From positions 16,345 to 80,344 of the forward strand of contig CAZUNB010000001.1 of the NCBI GenBank assembly GCA_964622235.1: a stretch of 64,000 nucleotides of DNA. Reading direction: 5' to 3'. This DNA comes from CAZUNB01 sp964622235. GTDB lineage: Bacteria > Patescibacteriota > Saccharimonadia > Saccharimonadales > JAGPDM01. A program made the translations under genes and the position numbers. The notes beneath the pieces are model-generated. The model ran no database searches and was not told the origin of the DNA. It saw only the letters and a list, made by a program, of their open reading frames with translations. This document shows, piece after piece, positions 1-8,905 of this stretch; the stretch's first letter is position 1, and every line of letters begins with the position of its first letter.

Positions 1-844
1 CAATTGCTGATTTAATTGACCAATATATAACAAAAAACTCTAGAGATATCATTAGAATACTTTGAATGAAGCGTAGATGTTCATCCCAAAACCAGCTTGT
101 TGAGCGTTTTTTATATCTATCTTGGCTAACTGATTCATAGCGTTTTTGTTCAAACTTCCTACGACCGAAAATTTTAATATTGGCTGTGTTTGTGATTGCA
201 TCGGCGAGCTCTGCTGTGACCGAACTATCAGCAATCGCCGCGATGCGCGAGAACTTGCTCTTATACGAACTAAGGGCAACGATTACAGACACGAATACGA
301 TAGCCCAGACAAGCAAAGTGAATCCAACAACAGGGAAGATTACTAATAAAATAATAATAAAACTAACACCTCGAATAACCATAGGCGCCAGATCCCAAAA
401 GAATATATCTTGAACTGATTCGAGGCTGTTAACGAACCGATTGGTCTGCGTAACTAGCGCTCCACCAAAACGATTTGAGAAAAACGAGTATGAACGTTTC
501 TGTAATTCCGAAAATGTTTTCTGCTCTAAATCTCTCATTGCTTTTGCCTGGAATGCAATATACGTATACGTAACAATTCTCCATAGAGCAAAAATCGCAA
601 ACAGTGATATTCCAATATAAATTAGTAGCTGCCATAATTCATCCGCCAGTCCTGGGTTAGCGGCAAGCTGTGAAATCTTATCGAATACCTGACTATATAA
701 ATATGGTAACAGTACTCCTTGAATTAGCACTGTGACTACCATGAGCCCTACAGATAGATAGAATGCCAGTTTATACTTATTAGCTGCATTCAAATAGTAG
801 CGCATGGTTTCAGCTGTAATTCGTCGATTTGTTATTTTTTTCAT
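1..844 (-). CDS. ABC exporter transmembrane domain, 3' truncated by window edge
   Basis: The reverse strand is open from an ATG at 844 to the window edge, giving 281 residues of an N-terminal half of a class-I ABC exporter (fused permease-ATPase type). Several hydrophobic helices are visible (about residues 25-50, 68-90, 150-190). The stretches reading MRDLEQKTFSELQKRS and FFSNRFGGALVTQTNRF are typical of the ABC_membrane domain, as is the later helix with AELADAITNTANIKIF. The ATP-binding domain would lie outside the window. An AAGGA Shine-Dalgarno sits about 5 nt before the ATG. The substrate cannot be told; lipid, peptide or drug export is usual for the family. Confidence 0.85.
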   Translation of the reverse strand, partial: MKKITNRRITAETMRYYLNAANKYKLAFYLSVGLMVVTVLIQGVLLPYLYSQVFDKISQLAANPGLADELWQLLIYIGISLFAIFALWRIVTYTYIAFQAKAMRDLEQKTFSELQKRSYSFFSNRFGGALVTQTNRFVNSLESVQDIFFWDLAPMVIRGVSFIIILLVIFPVVGFTLLVWAIVFVSVIVALSSYKSKFSRIAAIADSSVTAELADAITNTANIKIFGRRKFEQKRYESVSQDRYKKRSTSWFWDEHLRFIQSILMISLEFFVIYWSIKSAI

Positions 845-1108
845 ATTTCCTTCTTTTTATCGTACTACTTTTTCTGAGGATTTTTCGCCTCTGTTACAAA
901 AAATCTATATGTTATTGTATTTAGGCGAATAGCGCTGTTTGAACACAATTGTGCAACGACCTACTAGCTCCTGTGTTTTTTATTTTTGTTATTTTAATCA
1001 TAATATAAATATTTTATCACAATAAGTAATTTTATGCAAAATATTTTTTATTAGATATGAACACTTGTGTTAAAAAATACACTACCGCAAATTAAAATTC
1101 TGTACTTA

Positions 1109-1762
1109 TTATTTAATGCTCTTTTTATTTTTTTTAGTTTGTTTAGTCTTTTGAGTAGTGGCTGGTGCAAGATACTGTGCCAGTGCAATGCCGATGATAC
1201 CACCAATCATTGGGCTCAGGATGTAAACAACTGAAAAACTATTCGCGGCATATGCTACGGCCGGATTAAGCATACCGTTGGAAGCAACCGCCATACTTAG
1301 ACCAACCAAAAGTCCAAAACCTATAACCACACCAGATAGTTCTGAACGAACCGTTTCAAATACAACTGAGCCAACCGCAAATGCAAAAATACCGGTACCG
1401 AGAATTTCACTGACAATTACTGGCCATTGTGTCATCAGTGGAAGATCGACTGCTGGGTTGACCAACAGATAGCTTGCCATCGCAAGCGCGGCAATTCCAC
1501 CAAGCATTTGGGCGATCACATAAAAAATAGCTTTTTTCAAACCTATTTTTCGAGCTACAAATAATCCAGTCGTAATTGCAGGATTAAGGTGTGCTCCAGA
1601 AATAGGACCAACCGCATAGACCATAACCATAAGAACAATACCTGCCATCAATGGTGTTGCTATCGGGAATACTTGACTAGATAATGTTAAAACAACAACA
1701 GCAGCCAGTGCGAACGTACCGATAAATTCTGCAATTACTGCTTTAAAGTCTTTACTGTCCAT
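1109..1762 (-). CDS. MIP-family channel (aquaporin/glycerol facilitator-like)
   Basis: This is a 217-residue membrane channel of the major intrinsic protein family, moving water or small neutral solutes across the cytoplasmic membrane. Both hemipore motifs are visible: SGAHLNPAITTG near residue 55 and NGMLNPAVAYAANSF near residue 165, with six hydrophobic helices around them. The length is slightly short for the family (usually 230-280). The residue after the second NPA is Val where nearly all aquaporins and glycerol facilitators have the selectivity-filter Arg, so solute preference may differ. The C-terminus is Lys-rich. AGGAG lies 7 nt before the ATG. The gene stands alone. Confidence 0.9.
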   Translation of the reverse strand: MDSKDFKAVIAEFIGTFALAAVVVLTLSSQVFPIATPLMAGIVLMVMVYAVGPISGAHLNPAITTGLFVARKIGLKKAIFYVIAQMLGGIAALAMASYLLVNPAVDLPLMTQWPVIVSEILGTGIFAFAVGSVVFETVRSELSGVVIGFGLLVGLSMAVASNGMLNPAVAYAANSFSVVYILSPMIGGIIGIALAQYLAPATTQKTKQTKKNKKSIK

Positions 1763-1845
1763 TTTTCAACTCCTATTAGTTACGCTAAGCATAACCTATT
1801 TATAGCAACTTTTTCAAGAGAAACTATGATTAGAAGCTAAACTTA

Positions 1846-4404
1846 CTACTCACGTGAAAACAGTTTTGCAACTATCTGTGCTAGAGATACACCAGCACTA
1901 AGCGTAAGTAGGGCTGATGATAAAACTATGAATATCTCTTGGTTACTACCTGTTTTTGCAAGCGAGGATGTCGAGTTCGAAAGATTTTTCACTTCACTTA
2001 GGTTATTAATACTAAGACCTACTGGATCAACAATTGTACCATTTGCTAAGTTGTCTTCATCACCGTCGCCACCATCTTGAACAGAGTATTGGAGCAGCAA
2101 TGCAGGCACTCCACCGACAGTACTTTCAGTGATGACTGAACCCGGTAAATCTGAATATTTGCTAGTATTAGATTCGAACTTACGTGCAGTAAAACCGTCT
2201 TTTGCTAGATCAGTGAAGAAGTAAGCCTGCATCTCAACCATTTCCCCTGACATAACTCCTTCTACCGTGAAGCTGAGCAGGCCAAAAGGATAATTCTTCC
2301 CGATATCTTCAAAAGCTGCCGCTGCAACTGAAGTTGAAATGATCGTCGTTCCGGCAGGAGAAACCAGTGTGACATACTTATTTGTCTGCGTATTAACAAA
2401 GCTAGTAACATTGCTTTGAGTTGAATCTTTAGCACCATCATCATTACCGTCTCCAGCATTAGGCGCAGCGTCTTCAACTCCGCTCACTATGCCGTCGCCA
2501 TCAGTGTCGACATTTGTATACGAGAAAACCTGTATACGATTATTGGCCTGATCAGTAACATAGAATTTTGAGCCGTCATTATTGATAGTGATAGACACCG
2601 GAACGTTGAACTCTCCGTTCCTAGAGCCGAACCGGCCAAATTTGCCGACATAGCTGTAATCGCTCGTATTGAATGCCTGAATACGATTGTTATCCCTTTC
2701 AGTAACATAGATTGTCGAACCATCGGGACTCGTCGCGAGACCACGTGGGTTGCTAAGTTGACCATTGGCGCTACCAATCCCACCAAATTGACCGAGATAG
2801 GTATTATCCGCAGCGTCGAAAACCTGCACACGATTATTGCCAGTATCTGACACAAATATTTTTCCACCTGATATCAGAATTGCTCGCGGAGTACTTAGCT
2901 GGCCATCACCAGCACCTGCTGAGCCAAATTTGCCAACATAGCTGTTGTCACTAGTGTTGAATATTTGAATGCGGTTGTTGGATAAATCTACAACATAGAA
3001 TTTCGACCCATCTTCCGAAAACGTGACACCATAGGGATTGCTGAACTGCCCATTGCCACTACCAGTTACACCCAAGGAACTAACAAAACTATTATCAGAA
3101 GTATTAAATATCTGGATGCGGTTGTTGGATAAATCGGCTACATATAATTTTGTACCATCTGGCGAGACGGTTAGCGCGTAGGGAGTACTGAATTGTCCAG
3201 GAGCACTACCGAGTGAACCAAACTCACCAACATAGCTGTTGTCACTAGTGTTGAATATCTGAATGCGGTGATTTCCAGAATCTGCAACATATAGTTTAGT
3301 ATTGTCTTTACTAAGTGCAGTTTGGTAAGGATTTAAAAACCCTCCAGATTGTTGGCTAGAGCTACCAAATTTAGCCTGGAAGCTGTTGTCACTGGTGTTG
3401 AATATTTGGATACGGTTGTTATAGGTATCCGCGACATATAATTTACTACCGTCAGGACTCACCGCAATACCTTGGGGGTCTTTAAACTGCCCATCACCTG
3501 TGCCGTATTCACCAATTACAGGTGGAAGCTCTACACCGTCTAAGCCAAACTTTTTCACTTGAGCAAAGCTTCTAGTTGGCCGGACGTTCATCACATGAAT
3601 TATGTCATTATTATCGATAACAACATCTGTCGGATATCGCAGCTGATTCAATCCGCCACCCCAATTGCCTATTTGCTTGACATAAGATCCATTGCTATCA
3701 AAGACGAGGACTCTTGCTACCTCTTCTTGAACGTATATATTGTCACTAGAATCAACGGCTACTCCAGTTAGGGAGTGGAAGTCGGGGTCTGGGTTAGAAG
3801 CATTTGATACAAACTGCAAAATATAATTACCTGCGCTGTCAAACTTTTGTATTCTAATATTAGGGTCATCAGCAACAATCACATTACCTTGGCTATCAAC
3901 GACAATCGCTTTTGGAAAACAAAAGTTACCGTCTGTTATAGTCTCCTCAGACTTACAGCTGCGTTCGCCAAATTGTCCAATATAAGAATTATTTGTTCCG
4001 TTAAAAATCTGAACTCGGCTGTTTCCAGTATCAGCAACGTAGAGCTTTGAGCCGTCATTATTAAAAGCTAAGTCACTTGGATTAGCAAACTGACCATTTC
4101 CACTACCCGAAGTTCCGAATTTTCCGATATATGAGTTATCCGATGTTTTAAAAATTTGAATTTGGTTGTTGCCTGTGTCCAGTACGTAGAGTTTGGATCC
4201 ATCTGGCGAAACAGTAGTCGCCATCGGTTTATCAAATTTCCTATTTTCAGTAACGCCACTCTTTCCGACGACACTATCGAACTCAGGCATAGCCAAAGAC
4301 GCGTTAGCTGATGATGAGTTAATTGACACCACGATAACAACTACTAGAAGTATGACACTGAAAAACGCAATCCTGTAGTTATTTAATAGGGACTTCAGAT
4401 TCAT
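1846..4404 (-). CDS. NHL-repeat beta-propeller surface protein with LAKTG-type tail
   Basis: This 852-residue exported protein starts with a basic N-terminus and a hydrophobic signal/anchor segment (about residues 12-35). About twelve NHL repeats of 40-55 residues follow, each built as a GQF(S/A)NP-type turn, then DGSKLYVAD and NRIQIFNTSDNS-like strands; this is enough for two six-bladed propellers. A Ca-binding-like DTDGDGI segment lies near residue 633. A C-terminal domain follows, then LAKTG at about 815-819, a hydrophobic helix and a short charged end, which is the layout of a sortase-anchored protein with a variant signal. NHL propellers usually bind proteins, glycans or RNA. A role in host or substrate contact is inference. 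Confidence 0.82.
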   Translation of the reverse strand: MNLKSLLNNYRIAFFSVILLVVVIVVSINSSSANASLAMPEFDSVVGKSGVTENRKFDKPMATTVSPDGSKLYVLDTGNNQIQIFKTSDNSYIGKFGTSGSGNGQFANPSDLAFNNDGSKLYVADTGNSRVQIFNGTNNSYIGQFGERSCKSEETITDGNFCFPKAIVVDSQGNVIVADDPNIRIQKFDSAGNYILQFVSNASNPDPDFHSLTGVAVDSSDNIYVQEEVARVLVFDSNGSYVKQIGNWGGGLNQLRYPTDVVIDNNDIIHVMNVRPTRSFAQVKKFGLDGVELPPVIGEYGTGDGQFKDPQGIAVSPDGSKLYVADTYNNRIQIFNTSDNSFQAKFGSSSQQSGGFLNPYQTALSKDNTKLYVADSGNHRIQIFNTSDNSYVGEFGSLGSAPGQFSTPYALTVSPDGTKLYVADLSNNRIQIFNTSDNSFVSSLGVTGSGNGQFSNPYGVTFSEDGSKFYVVDLSNNRIQIFNTSDNSYVGKFGSAGAGDGQLSTPRAILISGGKIFVSDTGNNRVQVFDAADNTYLGQFGGIGSANGQLSNPRGLATSPDGSTIYVTERDNNRIQAFNTSDYSYVGKFGRFGSRNGEFNVPVSITINNDGSKFYVTDQANNRIQVFSYTNVDTDGDGIVSGVEDAAPNAGDGNDDGAKDSTQSNVTSFVNTQTNKYVTLVSPAGTTIISTSVAAAAFEDIGKNYPFGLLSFTVEGVMSGEMVEMQAYFFTDLAKDGFTARKFESNTSKYSDLPGSVITESTVGGVPALLLQYSVQDGGDGDEDNLANGTIVDPVGLSINNLSEVKNLSNSTSSLAKTGSNQEIFIVLSSALLTLSAGVSLAQIVAKLFSRE

Positions 4405-4544
4405 AATTTCTTGCCTTTCTTGGCTATTATTGACTTTGTTAAATTCGTTTTTTTGTTTTTTGTTTGGTAACTACATTATATCACAAAAAAACATGAGCAT
4501 TATCTATTTTAATATCAACTCAAACGAAAAAAGATACAAAAATA

Positions 4545-5654
4545 TTACTCCCAGCGGAAGACGCGGAAGGCGATGACGTAGATAATTACTAGCCAGATGC
4601 CAATTAGTCCAAGCTGCGGACCAATTTCCCAGAGATGCTTGCCCTCGGTAGCAATCAAACGAATACCATCGATAATCGGAGTTAGAGGAATAAACGCCGA
4701 GATATTCTGTAGCCATTCTGGCATTAGGAACCGCGGGAAAAATGTGCCTGACAAGAACATCATCGGAAAAACGATTATGTTACCGAGCGGAGCGACCTGG
4801 CGCTCATTCTTTGCCCAGCCACCGAGGGCTAGACCAATACCGAGAATTGTTACCGTTCCAAGTACTAGGAATAAAGCTAATTCAAATGGGTTACCAACTA
4901 CCTTCAAATTAAAAACAAGAATTGCTACAGCAAACTGAATCGCAAAAGCTACTAATCCGATGATCCCTTGAGAAATAACGTTCGACAAAAAGTACTGCCA
5001 AACACGGAGGGTAGTTGTGTGGAATCGCCGTAGTATTCCTTGTTTTTTTAATTCAGGGAAGACATTCATAGGACCAAAAATACCGATACCGATAATAGAA
5101 AATCCAAGCAAGCCAGAGAATATGTAGTCGAACGAAGATAGTCCTCGATCGTTAGTCTGCTTTGCTTTGACTGAAAAAGGTGTTTGCTGCTGCACAAACG
5201 AAGCGTTTATAGCCTGGAATTGACCAGTCAAAATTGAGCTTAATGTCTGGCCAGCTTGCTGGTTATTTTGTGAGTAAATTACTTCAGCTTTTCCTGTGGG
5301 ATAGCCTTTTGTTTGATCAATCTCACCAAAGCCTTTAGGTAAGATAATTGCGGCATCTAGTTCGCCTCTATTCATAGCGTCTTTAGCCGCATCGATAGTT
5401 TTAATGTTCTCATCAACTTTCAAAGAATCGCTTTTCTTGGTTTCTTTGACGTACTTTTGAGAGAACTCAGATTTTGACTGGTTAATTAATCCTACATTAA
5501 AGTTGGCATCACCTGAGTTTCCAAAAATTCCACCAAAAACGAATAAAAAAATCAGTGGAAAGGCAATCGTGAAAAATATTGCTAGCTTATCGCGGAAGAA
5601 TCGTCTGGTATTAATTTTTGTAAAAATAAAAACCGTAAATAATTTTTTGCGCAT
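4545..5654 (-). CDS. ABC-2 type transporter permease
   Basis: This is a 369-residue membrane protein of the ABC-2 permease family. It has one N-terminal helix (about residues 25-45), a large extracytoplasmic domain (about 50-175), and then five clustered hydrophobic helices to the C-terminus, as in DrrB/YhgE-like exporters. It begins one base after the stop codon of the ATP-binding gene on the same strand, so the two form a translationally coupled exporter pair. The substrate is unknown; drugs, lipids or polysaccharides are typical. The NHL and CSLREA surface-protein genes flank the pair, but no functional link is shown. Confidence 0.88.
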   Translation of the reverse strand: MRKKLFTVFIFTKINTRRFFRDKLAIFFTIAFPLIFLFVFGGIFGNSGDANFNVGLINQSKSEFSQKYVKETKKSDSLKVDENIKTIDAAKDAMNRGELDAAIILPKGFGEIDQTKGYPTGKAEVIYSQNNQQAGQTLSSILTGQFQAINASFVQQQTPFSVKAKQTNDRGLSSFDYIFSGLLGFSIIGIGIFGPMNVFPELKKQGILRRFHTTTLRVWQYFLSNVISQGIIGLVAFAIQFAVAILVFNLKVVGNPFELALFLVLGTVTILGIGLALGGWAKNERQVAPLGNIIVFPMMFLSGTFFPRFLMPEWLQNISAFIPLTPIIDGIRLIATEGKHLWEIGPQLGLIGIWLVIIYVIAFRVFRWE

Positions 5655-5655
5655 A

Positions 5656-6438
5656 TTAAACTCTCAGCTCTTTTCCAGTTAGATCGATAAATACGTCCTC
5701 AAGATTTGCCTGCTCTACATGTTGTTCCTTCTTAAACCCACGATCAAGCAATTGTTTAATTAAATTCTTTGGTGTGTCGAGCGCAATAATCTTACCCTCG
5801 TCCATAACTGCAACTCGGTCACAGAGGATTTCTGCTTCATCCATGTAGTGAGTTGTAATGATTACGGTAACACCACGATCGCGTACCTGACGTACCAAAT
5901 CCCAAAGGTTTCGACGAGCTTGTGGGTCCAATCCTGTGGTTGGCTCATCTAGGAAAAAGACAGTCGGATCATGGACGAGCGCAGCAGCTATCGAAAACCG
6001 TTGTTTTTGACCTCCAGATAGATTCTCAACAAAACTATTTTTCTTTTGGAGCAGGTCAACATCTTCAAGAAATGTATCGACATCGACTTTTTCACCATAA
6101 GCGGCCGCAAATAACTCTATCAATTCAGATAACTTAGTCTTGTCCTGAAAACTTGGACTCTGCGGTTGCACTCCGATAATCTTACGGATTTCATACGGAT
6201 TTTTTGAAACATCAATTCCGTCAATCGTCGCACTACCACCATCGATTGGCCGCAGAGCTTCGAGCATTTCCAGGGTTGTGGTTTTACCGGCACCATTTGG
6301 ACCCAAGATTCCGAAGACTTCACCTTTTTTAACAGCAAAGCTAATGCTTTTAACGGTCTTCTCACCATCATAAACTTTCTCAAGATTTTTGACCGTAACA
6401 ATATTCTTTTTAGCAATAACTTTCGTTTTTTTAATCAT
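5656..6438 (-). CDS. ABC transporter ATP-binding protein (ABC-2 exporter partner)
   Basis: This 260-residue ATPase shows a complete nucleotide-binding domain: Walker A GPNGAGKTT near residue 50, a Q-loop in VQPQSPSF, the signature LSGGQKQR, Walker B VFFLDEPTTGLDP and the switch His in ITTHYMDEAE. The C-terminus is short, as in the DrrA/CcmA class. It energises the permease that follows one base downstream. There is no Shine-Dalgarno; a TATAAT box ends 8 nt before the ATG with a -35-like TCGACA 17 nt further up, so the transcript may be leaderless. Confidence 0.93.
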   Translation of the reverse strand: MIKKTKVIAKKNIVTVKNLEKVYDGEKTVKSISFAVKKGEVFGILGPNGAGKTTTLEMLEALRPIDGGSATIDGIDVSKNPYEIRKIIGVQPQSPSFQDKTKLSELIELFAAAYGEKVDVDTFLEDVDLLQKKNSFVENLSGGQKQRFSIAAALVHDPTVFFLDEPTTGLDPQARRNLWDLVRQVRDRGVTVIITTHYMDEAEILCDRVAVMDEGKIIALDTPKNLIKQLLDRGFKKEQHVEQANLEDVFIDLTGKELRV

Positions 6439-6446
6439 AGGAATAT

Positions 6447-6475
6447 ATTATACGCCTGTCAAAAATTGGTGTCGA
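6447..6475 (-). promoter_or_regulatory. Sigma70-type promoter abutting the start codon of the ABC exporter pair
   Basis: On the minus strand TCGACA (6475-6470), a 17-nt spacer and a perfect TATAAT (6452-6447) precede the ATG at 6438. The expected start of transcription falls within 0-2 nt of the start codon, which predicts a leaderless mRNA. Confidence 0.7.
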
Positions 6476-6485
6476 TAGACTTTGG

Positions 6486-8015
6486 CTATTTGATTAACCG
6501 TAAACGACGAACCAAAAATATTGATGTGGCAACTGACACAAGTGAGATAGCGATGAGCACTGTCTCTGATTGTCCTGTCTTTGGTAGCGTATTAGCTGCT
6601 CCAGAAATACCCAAGCTATTCACCGCCGTCGTGAACGGTGATTCGTAAGCACCAGAATCATAGGCTAGGCCTTGAGGGCGAACAGAGCCTCTGGCGTCTT
6701 GCGTCAGACCAGCTATAGTGACACCTGAGTCTATAGCGGGAGAACCAGACATAAGAGCCATGGTTGGAACGTAGCCACCGTTGTTTTGGAGTGGGCCGAG
6801 AGTGGAGCCAAGGGCTGTGAGGTTGTTTTGGTCTTTAACGTGATTAAAATATGTTGAGCAAGTAGTATCGTCACTTAAATTCCCACCGCCACTGGTTAAA
6901 GAGCCGTTGAATCCACCGCTACCACCAAAAAGTGGCGTGTAGTCGAAGAAACCCTCACAAGCATTAGGCACGCCTAAGCTTTTAATATCAGCGAGTAGTA
7001 GATTATCAGTCTCTAACGATACGTTTGCAGTACCGCTCACTCCACCACCAGCGACGACTAAACTCGTCGAACCAAAACCGGAGGCTTGTGAACTTTCACC
7101 TCCTGCAATATCCGTAATAGTGGAGTTATTAATCTTGGCAGTTGTGGTAGAATCTTCTGCCCCGGTGTAACTTATTAAGCCGAGACCGATTGCAATTGAG
7201 GAAGTCCTGATATTGGAAATCGTTACATTTTCAAAGTTAGCATTAAGCGTGCTTGGACTTCCACCCGCTATAATGCCCCCCATAACCATAATCCCACTAG
7301 CCGTGGCTTCGCTGTCGGTGTTTTCGATATCGCTCACTGTCGTATTAGAGACAGATAGATTAAGTATGGCCTTATTATTTGTGTATACAAGAATCCCAGG
7401 TAATCCTATGCCTGCAGCTGAACTATTAAATCGGTGCACATAAGAGTTGTTTATCGAAATAGAGGTCATCACGCCGTCTACTCCATTTTCTACTCCGAAA
7501 CCCGAAAGAGCCAGCGAAGCCCCCACACTAGTAGCGTTCAAGCCGTCTATCTCAATTCGATCAGCGTCTAGGTTAGCATCTTGAACACCGATACCAAACC
7601 CTCTAAAACCCGTCACAGTGAAATCAGAAACAGTCAGCATCTCACTGGCAGTCGCTGTTATTTGAATAGTCTGATACTGGCCGTCTCCATCGATAATCGA
7701 TTGCCCCGCACCAGCACCCTTGAATGTTGCAGTTTTAGTCAGTACTGGTAGATCGGCTACCAGCGTTATCGTCCCAGCCGGAAGGTTGATAGTATCATTT
7801 ACACCATCGCCAGCAGGACAATCACTACTTGTAGCAGCTTGGTCGTTAATGTTCTGGATAGCTTCACTCAGTGAGCAAGAGCTGTTTGTAGTTGTCTCGT
7901 CGTTGCCGACAGCAACGTTGAAGCTAGCTGCGTGAGCAGGTGCTGACTGAGCAACTGAAATAATTACAGTGGCGAGCACAGCTAACGGCAAACGTACGAG
8001 ATTGATATTTTTCAT
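6486..8015 (-). CDS. CSLREA-type beta-helix surface protein with LPKTG anchor
   Basis: This is a 509-residue secreted protein. A signal peptide (basic start, hydrophobic core, APAHA-A cleavage-like site near residue 29) is followed by the CSLSEAI motif of CSLREA-domain proteins near residue 47. A long stretch of short repetitive beta-strands rich in Asn, Ser and Thr follows, consistent with a right-handed parallel beta-helix. Near residue 430 the GSPAIDSG...DARGSVRP...YDSGAYE pattern of the choice-of-anchor Q domain is seen. LPKTG lies at 477-481, then a hydrophobic helix and a RRLRLIK tail. This is a classical sortase substrate layout. The ligand is unknown; adhesion or glycan binding is plausible. 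Confidence 0.85.
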   Translation of the reverse strand: MKNINLVRLPLAVLATVIISVAQSAPAHAASFNVAVGNDETTTNSSCSLSEAIQNINDQAATSSDCPAGDGVNDTINLPAGTITLVADLPVLTKTATFKGAGAGQSIIDGDGQYQTIQITATASEMLTVSDFTVTGFRGFGIGVQDANLDADRIEIDGLNATSVGASLALSGFGVENGVDGVMTSISINNSYVHRFNSSAAGIGLPGILVYTNNKAILNLSVSNTTVSDIENTDSEATASGIMVMGGIIAGGSPSTLNANFENVTISNIRTSSIAIGLGLISYTGAEDSTTTAKINNSTITDIAGGESSQASGFGSTSLVVAGGGVSGTANVSLETDNLLLADIKSLGVPNACEGFFDYTPLFGGSGGFNGSLTSGGGNLSDDTTCSTYFNHVKDQNNLTALGSTLGPLQNNGGYVPTMALMSGSPAIDSGVTIAGLTQDARGSVRPQGLAYDSGAYESPFTTAVNSLGISGAANTLPKTGQSETVLIAISLVSVATSIFLVRRLRLIK

Positions 8016-8148
8016 AGATAGACTTTCGTATTTTGGTTAGAGGAAAATGTTTTTTTACATATTTTTGCTTTGATTATGAGTATACATGAGCATATTGAAG
8101 AAATATATAGCTAGTACTGCTCCTCGGGTGACTATATCTAGGAATTTA

Positions 8149-8307
8149 CTATTTAAGCTTCAAACCAAGCCAAATACCTAAAATTCCGCCGATAAAGCCA
8201 CCAATCACTGTCCAACCAGACATACTAGCCGAGCCAAACAAAACTGGAATGTAGCCACCAATATAAGTTCCTGCGATTGACGTTAATAGAACTGGTTTAT
8301 TGCCCAT
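8149..8307 (-). CDS. Small membrane protein of unknown function
   Basis: This 52-residue protein starts at ATG 8307 (MGNKPVLLTSIAG) and has two hydrophobic Gly-rich helices and a short LKLK end. A longer reading from 8409 is possible, but its extra 34 residues are Cys-rich and do not look like a membrane-protein N-terminus. TAGAAT ends 7 nt before the inner ATG, the same leaderless arrangement as other genes here. The fold resembles small Gly-zipper membrane proteins; no function is assigned. Confidence 0.6.
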   Translation of the reverse strand: MGNKPVLLTSIAGTYIGGYIPVLFGSASMSGWTVIGGFIGGILGIWLGLKLK

Positions 8308-8409
8308 ATTACATATTCTAAACCCATATTCCTCACAGCACAAAGCTCTTTTCAGATTCAGCAAATCATAAATATGATGCATAATTTTGTAGCTAAAAAG
8401 ACAATCCAC

Positions 8410-8746
8410 GGATCAGCTGGATTTTCTATTTGGCTGAGAAAGGGATGAACACTCAACGATAGACTAGCTAACGCTATTCCGTCATCTCGCTAGAAGCTGT
8501 CAAATCATAGATTATGACAACTATCTAAACCCTCTGTCGGGTTCGCATCTTTTTCTCAGAAAAGAGAAAAACGCCCAAAGTCTAAAGACTTGGAAGCTCT
8601 TCTCCTGGCGGAGAGAGAGAGAGAGGGATGACGCTCGCTTCGTTCACTATTCCGTCGCTAAGCTCCTTACGAACCCTTTTTGCTTCGCAAAAGTCGGGTT
8701 CGAACGCTCAACAAACTAAAAACAGCCCAAAGGGCTGCGTTTAGTT
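8410..8746. repeat. Non-coding region with tRNA-3'-end-like repeats
   Basis: No gene is seen. The stretch contains two blocks that resemble each other and the adjacent tRNA 3' end: an AGGGATGAACACTC...CTATTCCGTC block (about 8437-8483), and GAGAGAGGGATGACGCTCG...CACTATTCCGTC (about 8611-8654) followed by GAACCCTTTTT. A short inverted repeat reading AACCCTCTGTCGGGTTCG (about 8529-8547) lies between them. A closely related arrangement recurs at 45.04-45.26 kb next to another tRNA-Ser gene. Confidence 0.6.
8714..8746 (-). terminator. Rho-independent terminator after tRNA-Ser(CGA)
   Basis: On the minus strand, immediately after the tRNA CCA end, CAGCCC-TTT-GGGCTG forms a strong hairpin followed by TTTTTAGTTTG. 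The flanking ACTAAA/TTTAGT can extend the stem. Confidence 0.8.
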
Positions 8747-8840
8747 TGGCGGAGAGAGAGGGATTCGAACCCTCGAAGATGATTACTCACCTTACACGAT
8801 TTCGAGTCGTGCGCCTTCAACCAGGCTCGGCCACCTCTCC
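8747..8840 (-). tRNA. tRNA-Ser (anticodon CGA)
   Basis: Read on the minus strand, the acceptor GGAGAGG pairs with TCTCTCC. The anticodon stem-loop is CACGA-CTCGAAA-TCGTG with anticodon CGA (decodes UCG). A long variable arm typical of tRNA-Ser is present, as is the GAGGG-TTCGAAT-CCCTC T-arm. The discriminator is G and CCA is encoded in the DNA. Confidence 0.95.
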
Positions 8841-8905
8841 ATAGCTTATGAAATTATATCAGCCTATTTCATTCACGACTATCTTGGAATCTATCGAACA
8901 AAAGC

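Noticed and set aside
8308..8409. Longer N-terminus for the small membrane protein at 8149
   Set aside because: The extra 34 residues are Cys-rich and unlike a membrane-protein start, and the -10 box fits the inner ATG.
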